64,000 nucleotides of DNA, taken from NCBI GenBank assembly GCA_016779985.1, contig JADHMP010000005.1:62001-126000 (forward strand). The letters run 5' to 3'. Under the pieces are notes generated by a model, which ran no database searches, was not told the DNA's origin, and saw nothing but the letters and a program-made list of their open reading frames with translations. Source of the DNA: JADHMP01 sp016779985 (GTDB lineage Bacteria; Bacteroidota; Bacteroidia; Flavobacteriales; Flavobacteriaceae). The position numbers and the translations under genes were made by a program. Within the stretch, counting starts at the first letter, position 1. Each line of letters starts with the position of its first letter. Shown here piece by piece: positions 34,994 to 43,302 of the stretch.

Positions 34994-35833
34994 ATGGAAA
35001 AAGGAAAAAGAAAAGAAGAGTTAAATTGGTTCATGCGGCTCTTTACTCTCGGAGACCGTTTCGACCTCAGAGATTTTTATGACCGTTTAAAAAAGTCAAC
35101 AGTTGAATTTGCCGTCATTTTTTTTGGTATTCTTATGTCTTTTGGAGTCGAACAACAATGGGGAAAATCTGAAGAAAGAGAAGATAGCATAGAAAATCTT
35201 AACAATTTAAAAAATGAAATTGAAGAGATGATTGCTTATACTGATGATTACAAAGAGAATATCATTGAAGCGTATGAATTATATACACAACAATATTATA
35301 GATGGGAAGAAAAGAATGAAAATATATTTATTCAATATTACCCAGACTCAAGTTATGTATTACCATTTGAAATTTATTCAAACAGAAATCCATTTAATCC
35401 CCCCAGAGTTACTTATGATGCAATTAAATTAGACGGTACTTTTCGGCTTTTGGACGATTCTGTAGGTAGGTTGATGACCGATATTTATGATGGGACAAAT
35501 TTGAAATATCTTATTGAAAACAGCAGTGTAGAAGAACAAAAATTTATAGATCAATTTAATGAGCGTGTTAATTATAAATGGATTTATGATTTAGATTATA
35601 TTTCTCTAGGTTCTGAAGATTTCTGGAAAGAAAATTGGAAATATGTACAAAAAGATAAGTTCTTAAAATACAACCTCTATAGACGCCTTCAAATGTGGGA
35701 TTCCTCACTTTTTGTTCAATTAGATGACTATAAAAATCAATTGACAAAGGGTAAAAAAGTATTAGATTCAGTTATTGCCGTTCGCGAAAGTGAAATAGAA
35801 ATCATCTATTGGGTAATAAATAAGAAAGATTAA
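34994..35833 (+). CDS. unrecognised membrane-anchored protein
   Basis: A 279-residue protein I cannot name. Residues 1-40 are charged and basic. One membrane helix lies at about 40-57 (VEFAVIFFGILMSFGVEQQW), followed at once by a highly charged helical stretch (SEEREDSIENLNNLKNEIEE) that may form a coiled coil, then a soluble domain rich in Tyr, Asp and Lys. The layout (short inside segment, one helix followed by a charged helix, small outer domain) resembles the DUF6090 type common in flavobacteria, but the sequence match is weak. It starts 47 bases after addB and converges with crtI, with 2 bases between the stops. A membrane-bound accessory role is all that can be said. Confidence 0.6.
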   Translation: MEKGKRKEELNWFMRLFTLGDRFDLRDFYDRLKKSTVEFAVIFFGILMSFGVEQQWGKSEEREDSIENLNNLKNEIEEMIAYTDDYKENIIEAYELYTQQYYRWEEKNENIFIQYYPDSSYVLPFEIYSNRNPFNPPRVTYDAIKLDGTFRLLDDSVGRLMTDIYDGTNLKYLIENSSVEEQKFIDQFNERVNYKWIYDLDYISLGSEDFWKENWKYVQKDKFLKYNLYRRLQMWDSSLFVQLDDYKNQLTKGKKVLDSVIAVRESEIEIIYWVINKKD

Positions 35834-35835
35834 TA

Positions 35836-37296
35836 CTACGCTTTTTGGATCAAATCTGCCACCAATTTGCCAGAAATTAAGGCTGGAGGAACACCAGGAC
35901 CAGGAACTGTTAATTGGCCAGTAAAATATAGGTTTTTTACTTTTTTACTTTTTAGCTTTGGACGTAGAAAAGCGGTTTGTAAAAGTGTGTTTGCCATCCC
36001 ATAGGCATTGCCTTTAAAGGAATTATAAACGTCCACAAATTCTTTCAAACAAAAAGATTCATGAAACAAGACAGCCTCTCTTATTTTTTGTTCAGTTAGC
36101 ATTTCCAATCGGGTCATGACTTTTTCAAAATAAACTTCCCTTAGTTGCTCGTTGTCTTCGATCCCAGGTGCAAGGGGAATCAATATAAAGCAAGCTTCTT
36201 TTCCATCTGGGGCCATTGAGGGATCTGTAATTGAGGGGAAATTAGTATAAAATAGAGGAGCTTCGGGCCACTTAGGATCATCATAAATTGCCGTTGCGTG
36301 AGCATCAAAATCAACATCAAAGAAAAGGGTGTGGTGAGATACTTTTTTGACCTTTTTATTTAATCCTACATAAAATAATAATGAGGAGGGTGCAAATACT
36401 TTTCTTTGCCAATAGGCTTCACTGTATTGTCTAAATTTAGGAGGCAACAAAGTCTCTGAATGATTATAATCAGCTCCTGATAGGATAATATCAGCCTCAA
36501 CAAATTTACCATTGATTAGAATTCCGTTTGCAGCCTTTTGCTCGTTAACATTGATGGCTTCTACTGGAGAATTAGTGTGCATTTGAACACCTAAAGATGC
36601 TGCTAAGGCTATCATTCCTTCAACAATCCTATACATACCCCCATCAGGATGCCAGGTGCCTAAACCAAAATCTGCATAATTCATAAAATTATAAAAAGCA
36701 GGTGTTTGAGATGGTTTAGCTCCTAAAAAAAGAACGGGAAATTGTAATATTTGTCGCAATTTAGGATTATGAAATTCCTTTTCTACTTCTCTTTTGATTG
36801 TAGAAATGAAATAGCGAATTTTTTTTATCGTTACTGGTGTAACTAGTTCTAAAGGAGATATTCCAGGACGATGCACTAAATCTTTGATAGCAATATCATA
36901 ATGATCTTGAGCTTTTTTGATAAACTTTCTTAATTTTTCTCCACTTCCTTTCTCCTGAACTTCAAAAGTTTCATAGATTTTTTCTAGAGAGGCACTAATA
37001 GATATGCTTTCATTTTTGCCAAAATAGACTTGGTAGCCAGGGTCAAGCTTTTGCAAGGAATAATAGTCTGCTACTGATTTACCAAAATCGTTAAAAAAAG
37101 ATTCAAACACATCGGGCATCCAATACCAAGAGGGCCCCATATCAAATGTAAACCCTTCTTTTTTTAGCTGTCTTGCTCGGCCGCCAAGCGTACTGTTTTT
37201 TTCATAAATAGATACGTCATGACCTGTTTTGGCTAGATAGGAAGCTGCTGATAGAGAGGAGAAACCTCCTCCAATTATAACTATCTTTTTTTTCAT
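35836..37296 (-). CDS. crtI: phytoene desaturase (CrtI type)
   Basis: A 486-residue FAD enzyme that introduces double bases of conjugation into phytoene to give neurosporene or lycopene. I use ATG 37296; a GTG two codons upstream is possible. The FAD-binding IIGGGFSSLSAASYLA lies at the N-terminus, followed by EKNSTLGGRARQ and FDMGPSWYWMPDVFE. The C-terminal carotenoid-dehydrogenase signature is NLYFTGQLTVPGPGVPPALISG. It lies 17 bases downstream of a ThuA-domain gene on the same strand. The rest of the carotenoid genes (crtA, crtD, cruF) are divergent and about 1.3 kb away; no phytoene synthase is in the window. Confidence 0.92.
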   Translation of the reverse strand: MKKKIVIIGGGFSSLSAASYLAKTGHDVSIYEKNSTLGGRARQLKKEGFTFDMGPSWYWMPDVFESFFNDFGKSVADYYSLQKLDPGYQVYFGKNESISISASLEKIYETFEVQEKGSGEKLRKFIKKAQDHYDIAIKDLVHRPGISPLELVTPVTIKKIRYFISTIKREVEKEFHNPKLRQILQFPVLFLGAKPSQTPAFYNFMNYADFGLGTWHPDGGMYRIVEGMIALAASLGVQMHTNSPVEAINVNEQKAANGILINGKFVEADIILSGADYNHSETLLPPKFRQYSEAYWQRKVFAPSSLLFYVGLNKKVKKVSHHTLFFDVDFDAHATAIYDDPKWPEAPLFYTNFPSITDPSMAPDGKEACFILIPLAPGIEDNEQLREVYFEKVMTRLEMLTEQKIREAVLFHESFCLKEFVDVYNSFKGNAYGMANTLLQTAFLRPKLKSKKVKNLYFTGQLTVPGPGVPPALISGKLVADLIQKA

Positions 37297-37313
37297 AGCC
37301 ACACAAAGATATT

Positions 37314-38132
37314 CTATTGTGAAAAGGCATCCGAATTTTTTTTAGGTAAAATACTATAAACAGGTTCGAGCCAGTCTTCTTTTGGGGCAAATTTACTCTC
37401 AGCAGCCCACTCAATTCCCCTTGTAAAATGTTCCCAAAAAATGGGGTGTTCAAAAACCTCTGGGGCATGACCTAAGGTGCAAAAGAAAATACGACCTTGG
37501 CCATGATATTTTTTCCAACTCACAGGAATCACGGCATCTTTGATCCATGAATCGTGTGCCCCACTAAATTGCGTAGTGGCTAAAACTTTCACATTGGGGT
37601 CTATATGCATATAATACTGTTCTGTATATATTTCAAAATTTGATAAGCCCTCTACGGTTGGATCTTGTAAATCAATAAAATGAATTTTATGATTGATATG
37701 ATCTCCGGGATGCTTAACAAACTGTCCCCCAACTATATATTGATATTCGGTGTTGTCTCTAAAAGAGTCGCCAAGGCCACCATGACATCCCGCAAAACCC
37801 ACACCTTTCTCGATGGCTTTTCTCAAACCATTGAGGTCTTTATCCGGAATTTCGCTCATCGTGATGCTTTGCACAATAAAATCAACAGTGCTCATGAGTT
37901 TTTCATTTGCATAAACATTGGTTTTTTTGGCCTCTGTCACCTTAGCATTATGTTTTTTAAACCAAGTTGACATTCTAGCGCCAAAGGCTTCTGGTTGATG
38001 GCCATCCCACCCTCCATAAACTAGAAGCACATGCTTTTGTTGAAAATCAATATTTTTTGTCTGGGAATGCAAATGATATCCACTAATTATGGTTATTATA
38101 AGAATTAAAAATTGTTTTGTTTGTTTATACAT
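37314..38132 (-). CDS. secreted ThuA-domain protein
   Basis: A 272-residue protein with a signal peptide ending near residue 24 (GYHLHSQ) and a ThuA/glutamine-amidotransferase-like fold (VLLVYGGWDGHQPEAFG, GVGFAGCHGGLGDSFRDN, GRIFFCTLGHAPEVFEHP). The signature GCHGG and the later GH motif are intact. ThuA proteins are linked to trehalose or other sugar turnover; recent family assignments suggest periplasmic keto-sugar chemistry. It is the first gene of a two-gene unit with crtI, an unexpected pairing. Confidence 0.82.
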   Translation of the reverse strand: MYKQTKQFLILIITIISGYHLHSQTKNIDFQQKHVLLVYGGWDGHQPEAFGARMSTWFKKHNAKVTEAKKTNVYANEKLMSTVDFIVQSITMSEIPDKDLNGLRKAIEKGVGFAGCHGGLGDSFRDNTEYQYIVGGQFVKHPGDHINHKIHFIDLQDPTVEGLSNFEIYTEQYYMHIDPNVKVLATTQFSGAHDSWIKDAVIPVSWKKYHGQGRIFFCTLGHAPEVFEHPIFWEHFTRGIEWAAESKFAPKEDWLEPVYSILPKKNSDAFSQ

Positions 38133-38405
38133 CTAAAATAAAAATTTAATTTTAAACTATACAAAGCATCTGAAATAACCACTCTTTTTTTGTTAAATTC
38201 CAGAAAAAAGATCAAATAAACCCTTATTTCAAAACTTTTTACACTAGGAAAATAATTTTCTGAGATACTTTTTTGCTCTCTTTTCTTAAATATAGATTCA
38301 AAATAAATAAATATTAAATTATTGAAAAACAGATAGATAAATGGTTTTTTAGATTTGAAAATTTAAAAAACGACAGCAGATGAGTGCAAAATTGTTTAAG
38401 CAATG

Positions 38406-38438
38406 TTTGTTTTGTATAATAAATTTTACATATCTTTA
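38406..38438 (+). promoter_or_regulatory. candidate Bacteroidota promoter upstream of crtA
   Basis: TTTG at 38406-38409, a 21-base spacer, and TATCTTTA at 38431-38438 (one base off TAnnTTTG). Initiation would fall near 38444, giving a leader of about 125 bases that contains the hairpin at 38466-38527. Confidence 0.4.
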
Positions 38439-38465
38439 AACAAGTTTAAATTCAATTTGGTTTCT

Positions 38466-38527
38466 AAACGTCTCTGCAATTTACTTCCACAAGTCAAATT
38501 CTAAAATCCTTTCGCAGAGACGTTTTT
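38466..38527 (+). terminator. long-stem hairpin with T-run in the crtA leader (attenuator or small-RNA terminator)
   Basis: AAACGTCTCTGC (38466-38477) pairs perfectly over 12 bp with GCAGAGACGTTT (38513-38524), and TTT follows. The 35-base loop is unusually large. This is either the end of a short RNA that begins near 38444 or an attenuator ahead of crtA-crtD-cruF. Confidence 0.55.
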
Positions 38528-38570
38528 TATTTCATAAACTTTTATCTTTCAAAAAAGATTAGAAAAGTCT

Positions 38571-39245
38571 ATGTCTCGAGTAACATCGGTGAGTTTGTAT
38601 CATTTTAACAAAAATCGTTTTTGGGCATTTAAGCAAATGGGTATAGCACCAAGACGATTTAAATTGACTTCAGGCTTACATTTTTTTAAGTTTTTGGGAA
38701 CAGGAGGAGGAGAAGGATTTAGTTTAAAACCAGATTTCTCAACCTATGCACTTCTCAGTGTTTGGGAATCGCAACACCACTTTGAGCAGCAATTAGAAGA
38801 AAATTCAGTTTATAAGAAGTATCAGGAAAATTCTGAGAGGGCACGACATCTTCTTTTGAAACCAATTAAAAGTCATGGTAGTTGGAACAATCAAAACCCC
38901 TTTGAAACTGACAAAGATTTATCTTTAGAGGATACCTCTCCGTTGGTCATTATCACAAGAGCTACTTTAAACTGGAGCAAACTGCTTTCTTTTTGGAAAT
39001 CAGTTCCAAAAGCTAGTAAGGCAATTGCTCAAGCCAAAGGAATTCAATATTATAAAGGTATAGGTGAGTGGCCATTTATTCAGCAGGCTACCTTAAGTAT
39101 TTGGGATAATGCTGCTGCCGTAAATCAATTTGCCTATGGATCTAAGAGCCATGCAGAAATTGTCAAGAAAACAAGAAAACGAAAATGGTATAAAGAAGAT
39201 ATGTTTGTGCGGTTTCAATTGATTTATGATAAAAAACAGAAATGA
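38571..39245 (+). CDS. crtA: CrtA-type carotenoid monooxygenase
   Basis: A 224-residue protein matching the spheroidene monooxygenase family (VTSVSLYHFNKNRFWAFKQM, FLGTGGGEGFSLKPDFSTYALLSVWE, GIGEWPFIQQATLSIWDN, RKRKWYKEDMFVRF). In purple bacteria CrtA oxidises C2 of acyclic carotenoids to a ketone. A CrtA-related flavobacterial enzyme has been reported to be a 2-hydroxylase in myxol synthesis, which may fit better here. It overlaps crtD by 4 bases (ATGA) and so is translationally coupled to the other acyclic-end enzymes. Confidence 0.85.
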   Translation: MSRVTSVSLYHFNKNRFWAFKQMGIAPRRFKLTSGLHFFKFLGTGGGEGFSLKPDFSTYALLSVWESQHHFEQQLEENSVYKKYQENSERARHLLLKPIKSHGSWNNQNPFETDKDLSLEDTSPLVIITRATLNWSKLLSFWKSVPKASKAIAQAKGIQYYKGIGEWPFIQQATLSIWDNAAAVNQFAYGSKSHAEIVKKTRKRKWYKEDMFVRFQLIYDKKQK

Positions 39246-40717
39246 AAATGAGGAGGGATAAAGTTGTGATAATTGGAGCTGGAATTGCAGGGTTGGCCAC
39301 CAGCATTCGTTTAGCCGCTAGGGGAATGAAAGTTACGGTGCTAGAAGCAAATGCTTATCCTGGGGGAAAGCTAACAGCCTTTGAGCAAAATGGTTATCGA
39401 TTTGATGCAGGCCCCTCTTTGTTTACCATGCCTCAATGGGTTTTAGATCTTTTTAAGTTGGCAAAAGAAGATCCAGAAGATCATTTTAAGTATAAAAGAA
39501 AAGATGTGGCTTGTCACTATTTTTGGGAAGACCATACCCATTTTAGTGCCTCCTCAGATCGAGATGAGTTTGTCTCCAGTGCCTCAAAAACGTTTAATGA
39601 ACCTCCACAAAAAATCGTAAATTATTTAACAAGAGCCGAAAAGAAATTCAATCTTACTCGTAGTCTTTTTTTAGAACAATCTTTACATAAGCTCAATACA
39701 TTTTTATCATTAGACACACTCAAAGCTTTAGCCCATTTAAACACCTACGAACTTGACAAGACCTTGCATAAGGTCAATCAAAAGAATTTTAAGAACCCCA
39801 AGTTAGTTCAACTGTTTGATCGGTTTGCCACCTACAACGGATCTAATCCCTACGAAACTTCAGGAATGATGACGCTAATTCAACATTTGGAGCAACACTA
39901 TGGCACTTATATACCAGAGGGAGGAATGCATCAAATCACTCTTTCGCTTTTTGATCTAGCAAAAAGGTTGGGAGTGCTTTTTCATTTTGAGACTAGAGCA
40001 GATCAAATTCTTACAAAGGATAGTGTTGTAGAAGGAGTGAGGGCCAATAAAGAGATTTTTCCTGCACAGCTAGTGGTTTCGAATATGGATGTGGTGCCCA
40101 CCTATTCAAAATTATTGCCAGATTGGCCCCAACCTAAAACCATTATACAACAAGAACGCTCCAGTGCAGCTGTAATATTTTATTGGGGAATTGAAAAAGT
40201 TTTTCCTCAACTAGAGTTACACAATATTTTCTTTGCAGATAATTATCATTCAGAATTTGATGCTATTTTCAATCAAAAAACAATTGCAGATGATATGACA
40301 GTTTATGTCAATATTACTTCAAAAGATGTACCCAAAGATGCTCCTAGAGGATGTGAAAATTGGTTTGTAATGATCAATAGTCCAGCAGATTATGGTCAAG
40401 ATTGGGATGCCTTAGTAGGTCGAGTTAAAAAAAATGTTTTAAAAAAATTATCAAGAATTCTAAAAACTGAACTTGAACCTCTCATAGCCTGTGAAGAAAT
40501 ATTAACCCCGCCCTTAATTGAAAAGAAAACACAATCTTACAAGGGGGCTCTTTATGGCTCTTCGAGCAATAAAACAACAGCGGCCTTTCTTAGGCATCCT
40601 AATTTTAGTCAACGAATTAAAAACCTTTATTTTTGTGGTGGGAGTGTGCATCCTGGAGGAGGCATTCCACTGTGTCTACTTTCCGCTAAAATCGTTGACG
40701 AATTATCTAAAAAATGA
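39242..40717 (+). CDS. crtD: 1-hydroxycarotenoid 3,4-desaturase (CrtD type)
   Basis: A 491-residue FAD amine-oxidoreductase of the CrtI/CrtD superfamily. The Rossmann motif IIGAGIAGLATSIRLA is at the N-terminus, with LEANAYPGGKL and FDAGPSLFTMP next. The C-terminal NLYFCGGSVHPGGGIPLCLL is the CrtD form rather than the CrtI form (compare GQLTVPGPGVPPALIS in the crtI gene of this window). CrtD desaturates the 3,4 bond of a 1-hydroxylated acyclic end. Neighbours crtA and cruF, each overlapping by 4 bases, support this. A second ATG two codons downstream could be the true start. Confidence 0.87.
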   Translation: MKMRRDKVVIIGAGIAGLATSIRLAARGMKVTVLEANAYPGGKLTAFEQNGYRFDAGPSLFTMPQWVLDLFKLAKEDPEDHFKYKRKDVACHYFWEDHTHFSASSDRDEFVSSASKTFNEPPQKIVNYLTRAEKKFNLTRSLFLEQSLHKLNTFLSLDTLKALAHLNTYELDKTLHKVNQKNFKNPKLVQLFDRFATYNGSNPYETSGMMTLIQHLEQHYGTYIPEGGMHQITLSLFDLAKRLGVLFHFETRADQILTKDSVVEGVRANKEIFPAQLVVSNMDVVPTYSKLLPDWPQPKTIIQQERSSAAVIFYWGIEKVFPQLELHNIFFADNYHSEFDAIFNQKTIADDMTVYVNITSKDVPKDAPRGCENWFVMINSPADYGQDWDALVGRVKKNVLKKLSRILKTELEPLIACEEILTPPLIEKKTQSYKGALYGSSSNKTTAAFLRHPNFSQRIKNLYFCGGSVHPGGGIPLCLLSAKIVDELSKK

Positions 40718-41388
40718 GCTTGAACACTCATCCTGTGGTATCTAAACTAAATTTATCTCTTGCTCTAATATGGCTTTTTCATGTTTCTGGAGCAATTGGA
40801 ATAATTTATGGAGACGCTGATTGGTTCACAGAAGCCACACCCCTAAATTTAATGCTATGTTTTATGCTGCTGCTGTTCAATCTAAAAATTAATACTAGAT
40901 CTTTGATAACTTTGTTAATATGCTACACAGTAGGGTTAACTGCAGAAATAATTGGGGTCAACTTTGGTTTTCTTTTTGGGCAATATCAATATGGCTCAAC
41001 ACTTGGGATTAAATGGATGGGTGTGCCCTTGATTATAGGAATAAATTGGTGCTTATTAGTTTTTATATGTGCAACTATCGCGAGTACATTTTCTAAAACA
41101 CTTTTTCAAAAGGCTTGCATTGGGACTTTTTTAATGCTCTTTTTAGATCTTCTCATTGAACCTGTGGCACCTGCATTAGATTTTTGGAAATTTCAAGAAG
41201 GGATTGCTGGACTTCACAATTATTTAGGATGGGCAGTTGTTGCATTTCCACTACAATTAGTATTTGCCAAATGGAATATCAAGTTAGACACTAAATATTC
41301 GTTTCATTTATATTTGTTACAATCAATCTTTTTTATTCTGATGATGATTCGAATTTATACATTGCAAGAAACACCTTCCCTAAATTAA
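40714..41388 (+). CDS. cruF: carotenoid 1,2-hydratase, CruF type (DUF422)
   Basis: A 224-residue membrane protein with about seven hydrophobic helices and the DUF422 motifs TAEIIGVNFGFLFGQYQYGSTLG, GVPLIIGINWCLLVF and LDLLIEPVAPALDFW. CruF adds water across the 1,2 double bond of an acyclic end to give a 1-hydroxy group, the substrate of CrtD. It overlaps crtD by 4 bases, and a small lipoprotein gene follows 6 bases after the stop. Confidence 0.87.
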   Translation: MSLNTHPVVSKLNLSLALIWLFHVSGAIGIIYGDADWFTEATPLNLMLCFMLLLFNLKINTRSLITLLICYTVGLTAEIIGVNFGFLFGQYQYGSTLGIKWMGVPLIIGINWCLLVFICATIASTFSKTLFQKACIGTFLMLFLDLLIEPVAPALDFWKFQEGIAGLHNYLGWAVVAFPLQLVFAKWNIKLDTKYSFHLYLLQSIFFILMMIRIYTLQETPSLN

Positions 41389-41394
41389 TTTACG

Positions 41395-41901
41395 ATGCAC
41401 AAATATGTAGTAATTCTGTTGTTTTTTGCGTGTAATGATCCAACACAACCTACAACACCCTTGACGGTTTCAGAAACATTAAATATCACTGAAAGAGAGA
41501 CTACAACATTAGAGAAACTTCCCGCTAATTTTTTTGAAAATTTAGAAATAGATAGCTGGAAAGATTTAACAGATTTACAAGAATCAGTAGAAAGATTAGC
41601 TACATTGAATACAAAAAGTATTGGCACCAATCTAATTAATTTAAGAGGTCGCACCAAACGTATGGTAAAAAGTGAATATCCAGACCCCTTTAATATTCCG
41701 GCCATTAAAAGCCGTATAAAAGTGTTACAAATGCAATCGGACAAATGTCTATATTTTACAAGACACTATACAGAAGACTCGCTTCAAGGCGCATTAGATA
41801 AGCTGTATGATCAATATAATTTTTTAATAAAAAGAATTAGAAGTGCTGGAGAAGAAGACGAAGTTCTTTCCCAAGTCAAACTTTTAGAGATCAACCCTTA
41901 A
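41395..41901 (+). CDS. small lipoprotein of unknown function downstream of cruF
   Basis: A 168-residue protein. MHKYVVILLFFACND is a short lipoprotein signal with Cys13 as the likely lipid-bearing residue. The rest is mostly helical and charged (WKDLTDLQESVERLATLNT and a C-terminal helical pair). No known domain is recognised. It is probably the last gene of the crtA operon by spacing; a role in the pigment pathway is not implied. Its stop shares TTAA with the convergent DUF2383-like gene. Confidence 0.68.
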   Translation: MHKYVVILLFFACNDPTQPTTPLTVSETLNITERETTTLEKLPANFFENLEIDSWKDLTDLQESVERLATLNTKSIGTNLINLRGRTKRMVKSEYPDPFNIPAIKSRIKVLQMQSDKCLYFTRHYTEDSLQGALDKLYDQYNFLIKRIRSAGEEDEVLSQVKLLEINP

Positions 41902-42338
41902 TTATCAGTTGCAAAATTAAAAGAAGTGTGAAGTGTTTTATGACGAGCAATGGCAGACTCTATTCTTTCAAATTGCTTTTCAAAAAGAGAACTATCTATA
42001 GGCAGTAGCATTGTTTTTTGATACAATTCTTTAAGGTGATTATCTGCCTCTAAGCATTTTTCATAAGCACTATTTTTTAATCCTTTGATAGATGAAATGA
42101 GAAGTTGATCAAAATTAAAATTACGAACTACCAAATCCTCTAAATTAATATTTTCATTTTGCAGTTGGCTTAATACCTCATGAAAAAAGCGATTGCGAAG
42201 CAACGCTTGTTGGTTGAAATACCTTTTGTCTTCTGTTTGAGACGCCACATCAGCTGCCCTAAGGTATTCTAGTTTGGCGTTTTTGAGATGAATCAAAAGT
42301 TGTTCTAAAACAGATATGTATTTATTTTTTAAAGACAA
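41898..42338 (-). CDS. DUF2383-like four-helix protein
   Basis: A 146-residue all-helical protein. The N-terminal half (LEQLLIHLKNAKLEYLRAAD, then KRYFNQQALLRNRFFHEVLSQL) has the spacing of DUF2383/PA2169 ferritin-like four-helix bundles; Glu and His residues that could bind metal are present (Glu32-region, FHEV). The function of this family is unknown, sometimes linked to stress. It is the second gene after the epimerase on the minus strand, 59 bases downstream. Confidence 0.68.
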   Translation of the reverse strand: MSLKNKYISVLEQLLIHLKNAKLEYLRAADVASQTEDKRYFNQQALLRNRFFHEVLSQLQNENINLEDLVVRNFNFDQLLISSIKGLKNSAYEKCLEADNHLKELYQKTMLLPIDSSLFEKQFERIESAIARHKTLHTSFNFATDN

Positions 42339-42397
42339 AACGGCAATTTGAATAAAATTAAAAAATGAAAAGAAAGGTTCTTCTTATCCAGCTAATT

Positions 42398-43186
42398 TTA
42401 TATTAACAAATTATTCACTTTGAATTCATAATTAAGCACTTGACATACCTTCTTTGAAATAATTTTTCTTTTGATTGGAGAATCATTTTCAAATTTGGGT
42501 TGAGGTAGACCCTTTCTTTTTGCCATAGCAAGATAATAGTCTTTTCTATTGGGGTGAGTAGGACATACAGCGTTGTAAACCCCATTTATTTCTTTTTTAA
42601 GTATAGCCTTGAAAAGAATATTCACTGCATCGGTTTGATGTATGAAATTGATATAACCCGCTGGATTTTTTATTATTTTCTCTTGAAGTTGCATAATTGG
42701 ATGACGATCAGATCCTATAAGTCCTCCTAAGCGGAGAATGAAATGAGGAAGGGGTTGTTGCTCAATGAATTTTTCACATTGAACGAGAAGCTTTGCATTT
42801 TTTGTATCAGATTGCAAAGGTGAATCCTCATTAATAATTCCCGTTTGATTTCCGTAGACTGAGGTTGAGCTCGTAAAAATTATCCGCTCAACTGGGGTTT
42901 CCGGCAAGAACTGACAAAGAGAGTTTAAAAGCGTTAAGAGATTAAAGCCAGTAAGTTTTTGTGTTGGTGGAAGCAATATCAATAGTTGTGTTACCCCTTC
43001 AAAAAAAGCGAGCTCTCCTTCAATACCCCGTTCAGTTAAAAGGAGTTTAAAGGGCTTAAAATGAGGTCTATATTCATCTGAATCTTTTGACCAATTCGTC
43101 TTGCTAGCATTGACGCTATACCCTTCATTGAGAAGCTTCTCTGTAAGCGCCTTACCAAGCCATCCATAGCCTAAAATGCCAATCAT
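42398..43186 (-). CDS. NAD-dependent epimerase/dehydratase-like protein (YeeZ type)
   Basis: A 262-residue extended-SDR-like protein. The N-terminal nucleotide-binding motif is IGILGYGWLGKALTEKL, with IIFTSSTSVYGNQ in the middle (Ser and Tyr, though the usual YxxxK is not clear) and HFILRLGGLIG later. The pattern matches the YeeZ group, whose substrate is not known. Loss of a clear catalytic lysine leaves a binding or regulatory role possible. Confidence 0.8.
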   Translation of the reverse strand: MIGILGYGWLGKALTEKLLNEGYSVNASKTNWSKDSDEYRPHFKPFKLLLTERGIEGELAFFEGVTQLLILLPPTQKLTGFNLLTLLNSLCQFLPETPVERIIFTSSTSVYGNQTGIINEDSPLQSDTKNAKLLVQCEKFIEQQPLPHFILRLGGLIGSDRHPIMQLQEKIIKNPAGYINFIHQTDAVNILFKAILKKEINGVYNAVCPTHPNRKDYYLAMAKRKGLPQPKFENDSPIKRKIISKKVCQVLNYEFKVNNLLI

Positions 43187-43302
43187 AGTTTTACGTATGG
43201 GGATAATTTATCCTAATTAAAACACTATTTTCTTTCTGATTTACTAAAATAAGAGCAAAAATAATTGTATTTTGGACAGTTCAACCTCTAAAATCTAAGA
43301 TT

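Larger units (their letters stand above)
38133..38570. other. 438-base divergent regulatory region between ThuA and crtA
   Basis: It is strongly AT-rich and without a supported gene. It contains a candidate promoter (TTTG 38406-38409, 21 bases, TAtcTTTA 38431-38438) and a long-stem hairpin (38466-38527) before crtA. The left half (38133-38400) shows only A/T-rich sequence in which I see no clear motif. As the gap between the two carotenoid transcripts it probably holds both promoters. Confidence 0.6.

Noticed and set aside
38133..38400. Hidden small gene upstream of ThuA
   Set aside because: The AT-rich stretch has frequent stops in all frames and no start with a plausible downstream frame.
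42398..43186. Assignment of the epimerase-like gene to carotenoid or sugar modification
   Set aside because: It is separated from the carotenoid operon by a convergent boundary and lacks a clear catalytic lysine; position alone is not enough.
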